Source: Pyricularia pennisetigena (Eukaryota > Ascomycota > Sordariomycetes > Magnaporthales > Pyriculariaceae). Taken from it: a stretch of DNA of 64,000 bases. The stretch covers positions 4,108,580-4,172,579 of the forward strand of contig NC_043743.1 of the NCBI RefSeq assembly GCF_004337985.1, written 5' to 3'. The notes below the pieces were generated by a model. The model made no database searches and was not told the DNA's origin. It saw only the letters and a list, made by a program, of their open reading frames with translations. Made by a program: the position numbers and the translations under genes. Within the stretch, counting starts at the first letter, position 1; every line of letters begins with the position of its first letter. Positions 54,292 through 64,000 of the stretch are shown piece after piece.

Positions 54292-54996
54292 CTTGAAATG
54301 GTGTGAATTAAACGACCAAATAGCTTCTAAGTAGCAGCTTTGATTGCCCGACAGCAGCAACAAAAACAATAGAGGTCGTGACAGACTGCACACCCCATGC
54401 GGATTGAAGCAGAAACGAAACTGCGAAGACCATCTCTCGCGTCGCAGCACGCGATTAGACAATTGAACCGACCTCACCTACCCAGATTCCAATCGCACAG
54501 GACAAAGAAGATCTGTCTTTTCCGCCCTGCATGATATCCTCCGGTCCCAGAAACTCCGAAGCGGAACGGATACGGGGATGCCGGGTAAAACGTTAATCTT
54601 CTTGGCCAGCTTGGCCTAGATTGAGGATTTGTGGTATCGTTTTGCACACGGCACAGCACGTTGTACACGCTGCAAATGAATAGCTAGAATTGAGCCTCAT
54701 CAAGAGTAAGTTTAGATATATAATTTTTTTCGCTGTCCTTCTCATAGATCGGGAACAGCAAAAGCCCCGTATCGCGGCGAGTCTTGAGTGTGGATTTCAC
54801 AGTGAACCTCGCAACTGCCCAATGCGGCGCGGAGGGAGTATCCCCGAAATCTAGTGGTTCGCCTTTGTGGAATGGAAACCAGTTCTAACGGGAGGCAAGA
54901 GGCTTGACCAGTTTTTGGCATGGTGTAGATCACAGCAAAAGAAGCATTTTATCGCTCGACAAAAGTACTGGCAAACAACACACAATCTGGACACTG
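54292..54996. other. Intergenic region
   Basis: About 700 bp between two minus-strand genes, serving as promoter of the DUF1996 gene and 3' region of the HAD gene. Nothing further is seen. Confidence 0.5.
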
Positions 54997-56316
54997 CTAA
55001 TGACTTTCACGATGAGATATAGACCCTGCTAGCTTTTGCAGCAGAAACTGGGGGATAGCGTCAGGCGACTGCTTCATCCCATGCCCAATGCACATAATGA
55101 GGTCACAGACGCTATCGATGCGTATCAGAAATCCCTCTGGACGGTCGACACTTAGCTGGTTCTGCGCCATAATTTGTAGGAGTCGATGCTTGCCCCGGTG
55201 GTCAATATCTCTGATGTGCTGGCTTATCGGTGTGTTCAACTGGGATGATTCCTTGCCCTCTGGGTCCAGAATACAGCAATTCCAAACTCCAGCTGATCGG
55301 GACAAAGCGCCGGCGGCGTCGGTTTTGGGGTCGTCGCCCACCATGATCTTGATCCAATCGAGCCATGGCTTGTTCGCGCGCATAGAGTCCAGCACATCCA
55401 CTCGGACTTTGGGTACTTCGCCATTGACGTAGTCGCTACTAGGCGACATCCGTGTGGGTTGAAGCGGCTGCCCAAGAGACGATGCAAGGATCAGCTCCCC
55501 CATTTCCTCCGCGGAAACGAAGATTTCGGGATCAGGCTTCTCGTGCCCAACATCGTAAGACAGCAAGGTGAAATCCAAATCATATCGAGGAGCTTGAGAC
55601 GGGGTAGCAGCTATATCGAGACCTGAGGTCGTAGTGGTTGCGTCCGAACCGGACCTGCTGGGAGATGTGCGCCTTCTGGAAGCAACGTCTTCTAAGAGTT
55701 CTGCCGACTCTCTCTGGACACTTGACAGGAGGGACTGCCCCGTGGTTTCACCGCCTCCCCTTGGACGTAGTACAGCGAGGTTGCCGTAACGCAAAGGGCC
55801 CACCCTCAAGCCCAACGACTCCATGATGCCTAGGATGCGATCGTCACAATTGGACACTAATCCCACCACCAAATTCCAATCCGCATGCTGTTGCCCGTCC
55901 CAAAGCAATCGAAGCGTCTCTGGCAGACTGGGCTCGATCAGCTCGTAGCCTTCGTCAGAGGAAAAACGATGCAGCAGTCGAGGAGCAAGCTCTTTGGGGA
56001 TATCTTGGCCAGGCTTGAGGAAGGGAGAAAAGGTGTTGGTAATGACATTAGTCCACCACCTGGCCGCGCCCAGGTTGGTGGCCTTGCCGTAATTTGGGTT
56101 CTTCTTGGCCTCTTGTTTGAAAGCGTTGCGGAATGTTGCCTGCACCTGCGATGGGGTGATGCCGGTCAGGCCACATTGCTCTGCAACTTGGGCATATTGC
56201 TCCGCAACAGGCCTGCGGGGTCGAATCAACGTGTCGAAGGCATCGAGGCACAGGAGGATATTGCGAGGTCCAGACTGTCGGACAAAGCGCTCCAATGGTG
56301 CCCGCTGTAGTGTCAT
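54997..56316 (-). CDS. HAD-like hydrolase (HDHD3-like)
   Basis: A single frame of 439 aa starts at the ATG at 56316. The HAD motif I is LCLDAFDTLIRP at residues 23-32 with nucleophile Asp25 (the second carboxylate reads Asp28 in the DxFDTL variant). GLVSNCDDRI carries motif II (Ser/Asn). The GHEKPDPEIF segment supplies the motif III Lys, and IMVGDDPKTDAAGAL is motif IV with its acidic pair. This layout matches HDHD3-type haloacid-dehalogenase-like hydrolases, presumably phosphatases of unknown substrate. A Ser/Thr/Arg-rich insertion lies between motifs II and III (about residues 190-245). There are no introns. The tail after motif IV is about 90 residues and unmatched. Confidence 0.85.
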   Translation of the reverse strand: MTLQRAPLERFVRQSGPRNILLCLDAFDTLIRPRRPVAEQYAQVAEQCGLTGITPSQVQATFRNAFKQEAKKNPNYGKATNLGAARWWTNVITNTFSPFLKPGQDIPKELAPRLLHRFSSDEGYELIEPSLPETLRLLWDGQQHADWNLVVGLVSNCDDRILGIMESLGLRVGPLRYGNLAVLRPRGGGETTGQSLLSSVQRESAELLEDVASRRRTSPSRSGSDATTTTSGLDIAATPSQAPRYDLDFTLLSYDVGHEKPDPEIFVSAEEMGELILASSLGQPLQPTRMSPSSDYVNGEVPKVRVDVLDSMRANKPWLDWIKIMVGDDPKTDAAGALSRSAGVWNCCILDPEGKESSQLNTPISQHIRDIDHRGKHRLLQIMAQNQLSVDRPEGFLIRIDSVCDLIMCIGHGMKQSPDAIPQFLLQKLAGSISHRESH

Positions 56317-58387
56317 ATCAATGTCTTCAGATGCCGCCTGTCGGTCATTGTTCTTAAGAACAGGAAAAGTTTGAACGGCGCAAACCTACCAAGGTACGGC
56401 GCTCCGCAGTCACGTGAACTTCCTTGTTTGAGGACTGTTAAAACCCAACCCCCTGGTTCGCGGTTCGACTGAGGAGCCGACTATCATGGATTGCAACGAC
56501 AGGGGGCAGTGCGGGCCATTGTTGGGAGAGACGGGGGTGGATATCCTTGTCAAAGTCTTGACGTCATATACGTCTCATCGCCTCTGCCGCATTTTGATTG
56601 TAGCTTTCGCCCTGGCAAGACCGAGTTCGTGCGAACAATCGTAATCATTTTTGGGATTGTTTGGGCCGGTAAAAAGGGACATTACTTTTGAAGCAGAGGC
56701 ACTTGACATCAAGCACAAACAAATTTTGTCCCAGTTCCTTCCTCCCTTCATTGGCTCGTATCCAATTGCAGGTGAAAAAGTCGAATTGGATGGATTAGCG
56801 GGTAGCTCTGGATGCACCGCTCAACACAAGAGGAGCGGGGCAAGCTTGAGAGTAAGAGCTATCAGCCCACCGAGCTGAGCGCGAACATACTGGTGGGGGG
56901 TAGCCGTGCGTGTCAATCACGTTCTGATGATGCCAAACAGCTGCAATACAAACATCCCCATGGTTACAATCGTGGACAAGGGCCTCTCTAAATCTCGGAC
57001 AAATTCATGCAGCCCTGAAGGCTGTCGTCCTTGTAGGCCTGCAAGCTTGCAAAGGCTATTTGTTGAACAAGCTGGCAAGGTCGGCCAAGGTTGCCAAGAC
57101 ACCAGTAGGTCACCGTCTTGTCGGGTCTACAAGTCAATAACTTCCTGGTACCTACCTTACCTAGACGAGCTAAACTCTACCAGTTAGTGGGTGAAACCTT
57201 TCTGTCGCGGACTGCGCAAGGGTCATCAAGAGCACGAGAAGTCAGGTAGGATACTTAGGTACCTGCCTAGAAAGGTAAACAACGTTTGATCCAGAGTTGA
57301 CTTGTCCATGGTGGGGGTGGTTTACCCTCGTCCCTTATGCTGCAAGAGCATTGGAGGGAGGGCAGGTGAAAGAGAGAGACGGGAGACCGAGAGGGCGACA
57401 GCGACAACAGCAAGAAAGAAAAAAAAAAAAAAAGATATAGCGATCGGCGATTGAGAGTGGATTCCATATGCCATGTGTCTAAAAGTCCCAGCAACGTTGA
57501 CTGGCCCCTGGCGGGTTGAGAGAATTAGCTCCAGGTATGTAAGGAGCTAGCAAATCGAGCACGTATGGTGCTTCCTGCTTGTCGCACAAACCACGACTTG
57601 ACGGCTCACGGGCATAAGTCGTGTCGCTCGAAACGACCTGCCAGTCGGTGAGAAAGCCTGCTTCCCATGCCCATCCATCCATCCAATCTCAATGATCCCG
57701 GCTCATTCGGAGCATGGAGCTACCCGATGGACAAGGCTACCTCGAAACTAGGTAGTTCTAGACCTAGCTCTGGTAGCTGCAAGCTATCTTGTTTTTATTT
57801 TTTTTAATGCGGCCGTTTTGTGCCACCCCCATAAAACCTTCGCGGTCTGCTGTTCGCAGTTACCTTTCCAATTGATGTTTGCTCCTTCTGTGAAGTTTGG
57901 CAGGTAAAAACGACTCGCACTGATCTTTTCCCCCCGATGTCTTGAGGCTTTCTCTTGCGACATTGACGCGACGCTTACCATCAATCTCTGCACGGCCTCG
58001 ACTTGCGACGACGTCAACGAAACCTTAACACATACAACAAACGAACGCACCTTTGCTTGGTCCGTCCAGGAACAGACGTTAGCCGAACGAGCTGATTGAT
58101 TCTGCAAACATTTTTTGTTGACTTTGAATCTTGGCCTTGTCATTTCCCTCTTTTCAACATTACGTTGTAACTCGCTACATTATTTTTACTGCTTTGCTGC
58201 CGCAAATACCACGTAGAGCCCGCGCTCAAACGTCTCGCAAACCTTGCAATAGTTTGGCTCGCACCCACATGTGGAACCCGTTGAGGCGGGATTAGTGTTG
58301 GAGCTCCCCAAGGCCGCTCGCTACTCCACCTACTGTATTTATATCTCCATACGCGGGGCTCCAGTCTTGCCCGCTTCTCTCTCCGAC
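56317..58387. other. Intergenic region between divergent genes
   Basis: About 2 kb upstream of both the HAD gene (minus) and the debranching enzyme (plus). It contains an A-run at 57418-57434 and short CCTAGGTA-type repeats near 57160-57275 and 57735-57775. No gene is supported; the 119-codon frame at 57784-58143 (minus) has no domain. Confidence 0.45.
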
Positions 58388-61300
58388 ATGATACCAAGGA
58401 CAATGATTTCCAACGAGGTGTATTACCTACCTCTCAACGACGATGGGTCGCCCCAAGTCCAGGGCGAGTACATCTACCTCGCGCCTAAGTCGAACGAGCC
58501 ATTTACCATCAGGTTTGCGATAGAGGGCACCTCGAGCATCTGTCGTCAAGGCAGCCTGTGGGTAAATATTCCGGAGCCAGGAGTGGAGTTTCGTAGAGAC
58601 CAGTTCCGAGAGTTCAAGTAAGTAAAACATCTACCTCTCCCTTCCAGGTTCGATTAAGCGAGGAATTATCTTGAGAATCTGCCTGCGTTGCTTTTTCATC
58701 CTCACAAAGGTGGAGTAGCCCAACAAGAGACTAAAAATCATCTTCCCACAAGACTTGTGCCCGACTTTAATCGAACAATCGAAATCTCGATTCCTGTCCA
58801 CCTGCCTGGCGCGTACGCCTTCTACACCACCTACGCCAAGCTTCCCAAGCTTGAGCAGACTGCTGGTGCCGATTCCTCACCATCATCGACCGACAAGAAG
58901 AAGACACAGCTATACTACATCGATGTCGCACCGAGGCTGCAGCTCGATGGGCGGCCGCTGCCGCTGCCCGCCTTGTCCATCTTTTCGGTCATTAGCAAAT
59001 TCATGGGCAAATACCCCAGTGACTGGGAGCGCCACCTTCGAGGAATTAGTGACCGCGGCTACAACATGATTCATTTCACGCCCTTGCAGACACGTGGAAC
59101 CTCCAATTCGCCATACAGTCTGTACGACCAGCTTAGCTGGGACCCGGAATGCTTCCCCGAGGGCGAGAAGGACATTAAGAAACTTGTCGAGAGCCTGGAG
59201 AAAAACCATTCCCTGCTTAGCTTGACCGACATTGTCCTGAATCACACCGCTGACAATAGCGAATGGCTACTGGAGCATCCTGAGGCTGGCTACAATTTGA
59301 CAACGGCACCATGGCTTGAGCTACCCTTTCTTATTGACACCAAACTTCTTGAGCTTGGCTTCAACCTGGCTAAGCTAGGTCTGCCGACAGATGTCAAGTC
59401 AGAGGCCGATGTTCTGGCCATCATGGATGCCGTCAAGAAGGAGGTCATCAGCGCCATCCGCATGTGGGAGTACTACGTGGTAGATGTGGAATCCAACGCA
59501 GCTGTCGCTGCGGAAGCCTGGGCTGCCGGAAAGGGCTCCTTTCCCGACGGATCCCTTGGTCCTGAGGGCCCTGCCGGCCTCAAGTCCGCCAGCTTGGCAG
59601 AACGGGCACAGTATGTCATCAAGTATGGCCTTTCAGGAACCGACCGCATGGGTGAGCGGTTCAGGAGAAAGGTCGTACCGGAAGTAGCTGCCGGCGTGCT
59701 GGATGCGGTGCTCGGGCGACCTGAGGGTGATCAAGGTCCAGACTCTGGTGCTGCCCGACAGAAGATGATCGAGATCCTTCAGGCCGTCAACGTACCTTTC
59801 TACGAAGAGTACGACAAGGACAGTGCCGAGATTCTTGAGCAGACTTTCAATCGTATCAAGTACGTACGTTTAGACGAGCACGGACCTAAGTTGGGGCCGA
59901 TAAACGAGGCAAATCCTCTAGTGGAGACTTACTTCACCCGTCTACCCCGAAACGAGAAGACGGCCAAGCACAAGAAGGAGGATCTCGTCCTTGTCAACAA
60001 CGGCTGGGTATGGGGCGGAAACGCCCTCGTGGATAATGCAGGACCAGATTCGCGCGTCTACCTCCGTCGCGAGGTCATTGTCTGGGGCGATTGCGTCAAG
60101 CTACGCTATGGCGCTGGTCCTGAAGACAGCCCATACCTTTGGGATCGGATGACCAAGTACTCGCGAATGCTCGCTAAATACTTTGCTGGGTTCCGCATCG
60201 ACAACGCGCATTCCACACCTATCCATGTCGCTGAGCACATACTGGATGAGGCGAGGCGAGTGCGCCCCGACCTGTATGTGTGCGGTGAGCTGTTCACCGG
60301 AAGCGAAGAAATGGACTACGTCTTTGTGAAGCGACTCGGTCTGAGCTCATTGATCCGAGAAGCCATGCAGGCATGGAGCACTGGGGAACTCAGCCGTCTT
60401 GTTCACCGCCATGGAGGTCGCCCGATTGGTAGCTTCGAGGTGGATGAGGTCTCTAGGGGCGATGCCTCGCCGACCTCGCCGCATCCCCAATCGCCGCAGG
60501 TCAATGGTGGAACGACAGATGAAATGTGGTCCTCGCGCGAAATTATCCGCCGTATCAAACCGTCGCCGGTTCAGGCTCTCTTCATGGACTGTACTCACGA
60601 CAACGAGGTTCCGGCCCAGAAGCGCGATGCAAGAGATACTCTGCCCAATGCTGCATTGGTCAGCATGTGCGCGAGTGCGACCGGTAGCGTCATGGGTTAT
60701 GATGAGATCTACCCCAAGCTTGTAGATCTGGTCATTGAGACTCGTCTGTACACCTCCGAGTCATCTGTTCGAGAAGTTAAGGTCGGAAGCGGCAAAGGTG
60801 GCATTGGCGGACTGAAAAAGCTGCTGAACCAGATCCACACTCTCATGGGCAAGGACGGATATGACGAGACGCACATCCACCACGAGGATCAGTACATTAC
60901 AGTGCACAGGGTGCACCCGCAGTCGCGGAAGGGATACTTCCTCATTGCGCACACTGCCTATCCCGGATATGGCAATGGCAACGGTGCCTTCAATCCCGTT
61001 CATCTCACCGGAACCAAGGTCAGACATCTGGGTAGCTGGACGCTCGAGGTGGATGACAGCGAGGAAGCGAGGAAGAATGTGCTCGAGGACAAGAAACATC
61101 TTCGCGGGCTTCCCAGCCGTGTGATTGACCTCCCGGGTATTCGCATGGAAGTCAAGGGCAGCGACACGGTCATCACCGTCCGCGATCGTTTCCCCCCTGG
61201 CAGTATTGCCCTGTTTGAAACCTACATCCCTGCTGCTGAGCACTCGGCCGGTCTGGACACTTATGTTACTTCGCAAGCGCAGGATGCTTTTGCTGGACTG

Positions 61301-63373
61301 AACCTTATCGACATGAACTTTATGATGTACCGATGTGAGGCTGAAGAGCGAGACTGGAGCGGGGGAAGCGACGGCGTCTACAGTATTCCTGGCCATGGCA
61401 ACCTTGTATACGCCGGTCTCCAGGGTTGGTGGAGTCTCCTTGAGGGCATCATTCGGGACAACAACCTCGCCCACCCCTTGTGCCAGAACCTCCGCGAAGG
61501 CCAGTGGGCTTTGGACTACATCATCGGTCGACTCGAGCGTGCATCCAAGACATCAGAGTTCTCTCGACTCGAAAAGCCTACGCGATGGCTGAAGGACCGC
61601 TTTGATGCCATTCGTGGCATCCCAAGCTTCTTGCTTCCGCGTTACTTTGCCCTGGTCATGCGTACGGCGTATATGGCCTGCTTTGAACGCAGCGTTTCGC
61701 TGATGAATGAGAACGTAGCCAAGGGTCAGTGGTTTCTCAAGAGCCTTGCCATGGTCAGTGCACAGGAGACGGGGCTTGTCAAATCGGCGTCGCTGTATCC
61801 CGATCATCTGGTCCCATCATTGGCTGCCGGGCTGCCGCATTTCGCCGTTGACTGGGCAAGATGCTGGGGCAGAGATATTTTCATCTCGTTGAGGGGGTTG
61901 TTCCTCGGCACGGGACGATTCGACGAGGCCAGGGAACATATCCTCGCCTTTGCAAGTGTTCTCAAGCACGGTATGATACCCAACCTCTTGGGTGCTGGAC
62001 GTACACCCCGATACAATGCCCGCGATTCCATCTGGTTCTTCCTGCAGTGTATTCAAGACTACGTTCGCTTGGTGCCAAACGGCCTTTCTCTGCTGGACGA
62101 GAAGGTGAAGCGTCGTTTCCTCCCCTATGATGACACATACTTTGACACCGAGGACTCTCGTGCTTACTCCACACAGAGCACTGTCCGGGACGTCATACAA
62201 GAGGCTCTGCAGCGGCACGCGAGTGGCATGTCTTTCCGTGAAGCCAACGCTGGGCCCAGTTTGGATATGCAGATGAGCGACAAGGGCTTTGACCTCGAGG
62301 TTAAAGTTGACTGGGACACGGGCTTTGTATTTGGTGGCAACCAATTCAACTGCGGCACTTGGATGGACAAAATGGGCGAGAGCGAGAAGGCAGGATCCAA
62401 GGGTGTTCCCGGCACCCCCCGCGATGGCGCAGCCGTCGAGATCACAGGTTTAATGTACAGCACAGTCAAGTGGCTAGCCAAGCTGCACTCGACGGGCGAG
62501 TTCCCGTACAGTGGTGTGAGCAAGGCTCCCGTTGGTCCCAACCACGATCCCAAGAGCGTCAATGTGGACGTGTCATATGCGGACTGGGCCGAGCTGGTCA
62601 AGTCCAACTTTGAGCGCTGCTACTTCGTCCCGCTCGATCCCTCAGAGGACTCGAAATACGATGTCAACCCGTCCGTCGTCAACCGTCGTGGCATCTATAA
62701 GGACCTGTACCGGTCCGGCAAGGAGTATGAGGATTACCAACTCAGGCCGAACTTCCCCATAGCGATGACGGTTGCGCCAGACCTGTTTGATGATGCTCAC
62801 GCCATGCACGCGCTATGCATTGCCGACAAAGTCCTCCGCGGGCCTCAGGGAATGGCAACATTGGATCCGGCGGATCTCAACTACAGACCTTACTACGTGA
62901 ACAGCGAAGACAGCACCGACTTTGCAACATCCAAGGGCAGAAACTACCACCAGGGACCGGAGTGGGTGTGGCCGACGGGATTTTTCCTGCGCGCGCTGCT
63001 CAAGTTCCTCCTGAAGCGGACGGATTCGGCGGAGGACGGCGAGAGTGCGGCCACCGAGGCGTTCCAGCAGGTCACAAGACGACTGATGGGCTGCAAGGCC
63101 ATGATCAAAGAGAGCCCTTGGGCTGGTCTGCAGGAGCTGACACAGAAGGACGGAGGATTCTGTAGTGACTCGGTAAGTTTACAACGCTTTGTTTGACTTT
63201 GCATGGTACAAGACTTTTTGTGTCTAAACTAACAATTTCTTTTCCAACCTCCACAGTGCCCAACCCAGGCTTGGTCGGCTAGCTGCCTCATTGACCTCTA
63301 CATGGACGCGGACGAAGAGCAGGCCAGGCTGCAGAAGGGTCTCGGCGTGAACGGGTCGTCGCAAAAGAACTAG
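58388..63373 (+). CDS. gdb1: Glycogen debranching enzyme
   Basis: Exons 58388-58617, 58753-63172 and 63257-63373 (introns of 135 and 84 bp) give 1588 aa, near the usual ~1540. The start is the first in-frame ATG (MIPRTMISNEVYYLPL); Met6 is an alternative. The first acceptor (CCCACAAG at 58752) is the one among several AGs that restores the conserved LVPDFNRTIEISIPVH. The N-terminal GH13-like 4-alpha-glucanotransferase half carries DIVLNHTA, GFRIDNAHSTP (nucleophile Asp, about 560), ELFTGSE (Glu, about 588) and FMDCTHDNE (Asp, about 689). The C-terminal amylo-1,6-glucosidase half (GH133) has WGRDIFISLRG (about 1113-1123) and AGRTPRYNARDS. One polypeptide moves maltosyl or maltotriosyl stubs and hydrolyses the alpha-1,6 branch glucose during glycogen breakdown. 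The sequence looks intact. Confidence 0.95.
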
Positions 63374-64000
63374 GTGGCTTTTTGCCAGAATTGCAAAGCT
63401 CAGCGGACATTTGTCTTGGCGTGATGGACCCAGGATGAGTGTTACCTAGAGGCGATGTCCTGATGCTTTCCTCTTCATCTCTATCATGAATGCATATTAC
63501 CACACGTATTACCTAAAGAGGCACTATTATTACTTGGGGCTTGGGATATGGTTGTAGGAAAAGGGTGAAGCGATGGAGTCACATGACAGAAAAACAGGCG
63601 GGCCCAGAGTGTTGATATATCTATCCCTTCATGCGTATGATACATAATTACTAGTATGAATTCTTGCCCTAGCCGGTACTTTTGGACATTTGTTAGCCGG
63701 CGAAATTTAATATGTACAACTATCCATCCGCTGATTTGTGTAGGGTGAGCTGGGGGGATAGGGCATGGATGCATAGAGTCAGACTCCAAAAGCACAGTGG
63801 CTTCTACTTCCTTTGGGTATCCCATACGATGGGCGACCAAAAGGGTAGTTGAAATACCACCCAGGCGAGTGTAATAACTCGATTAGTCCAACAAGCTCGC
63901 AAGAATGAGAATAAAGACGATGTATAATAATAATACATGCAAATCGGGTGCTGGAGAACAAAATTAAAAGTGACTGAAAACTGAAATCAGGATTTTGATA
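63374..64000. other. 3' flank of debranching enzyme gene
   Basis: AT-rich sequence after the stop codon; short open frames only. No gene or repeat is supported before the window ends. Confidence 0.5.

Noticed and set aside
1..64000. CRISPR arrays, bacterial operons, riboswitches, rRNA genes
   Set aside because: None seen; the organism is a fungus and the repeats present are transposon-derived or simple-sequence.

Overview
The window looks like nuclear DNA of a filamentous ascomycete, most likely a Sordariomycete (class inferred, genus not determined). The evidence is short GT-AG introns (about 60-135 bp) with CTAAC/CTGAC-like branch sites, GC-rich coding exons, long poly-A/poly-T runs between genes, an AT-rich repeat block with the signature of repeat-induced point mutation (RIP), and fungus-specific families (Sip5, Ara2, fungal rhodopsin-like 7TM, DUF1996, stand-alone AA8 cytochrome, Zn2Cys6 regulator).

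Layout. 1-6.9 kb is an AT-rich repeat graveyard. It contains a ~4-kb imperfect palindrome built from tandem ~350-bp units, a further direct copy of its right-hand part, and a stop-riddled Ty3/Gypsy gag on the minus strand. At about 6.9-7.0 kb the base composition switches abruptly to GC-rich, and a fragment of an OTT_1508-like deaminase gene follows, cut off by a 757-bp assembly gap. 8.7-21 kb is a normal gene stretch: a 7TM rhodopsin-like membrane protein, a single-pass membrane protein with an acidic tail, Sip5, and a convergent aldo/keto reductase (D-arabinose dehydrogenase type). 23.6-28 kb has a small secreted AA8 haem protein, a second gap inside a poly-G tract, and a Trf4/5-type non-canonical poly(A) polymerase. 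29-35 kb holds a decayed cytochrome P450, a secreted FAD-linked oxidase and a DAO-type FAD oxidoreductase, which may be the residue of a metabolic cluster. 35-47 kb is gene-poor: one doubtful hypothetical gene, a bZIP-basic-region protein without a visible zipper, and a short Zn2Cys6 regulator with a Q/H tract. 47-64 kb is a conserved housekeeping stretch: a gamma-glutamylcyclotransferase-like protein with a membrane tail, NAD-dependent glycerol-3-phosphate dehydrogenase, a DUF1996 secreted protein, a HAD hydrolase and the glycogen debranching enzyme.

How the genes relate. There are no operons. Genes are independently transcribed and mostly separated by 0.3-3.6 kb. Functional links are only thematic. 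Sip5 (Snf1-associated in yeast), glycerol-3-phosphate dehydrogenase, debranching enzyme and Ara2 all touch carbon and osmotic metabolism. The P450, FAD oxidase and DAO neighbourhood resembles accessory metabolism.

I found no clearly undescribed system. The most unusual items are the giant RIP-mutated palindrome of tandem units, the FAD oxidase whose flavin-linking His reads as Tyr through a CpA-to-TpA change, the AA8 gene with a stop-free 3n first intron, and the zipperless bZIP-like protein with a NAGNAG acceptor. Exon borders were placed by hand from splice consensus and reading-frame continuity and have no transcript support.
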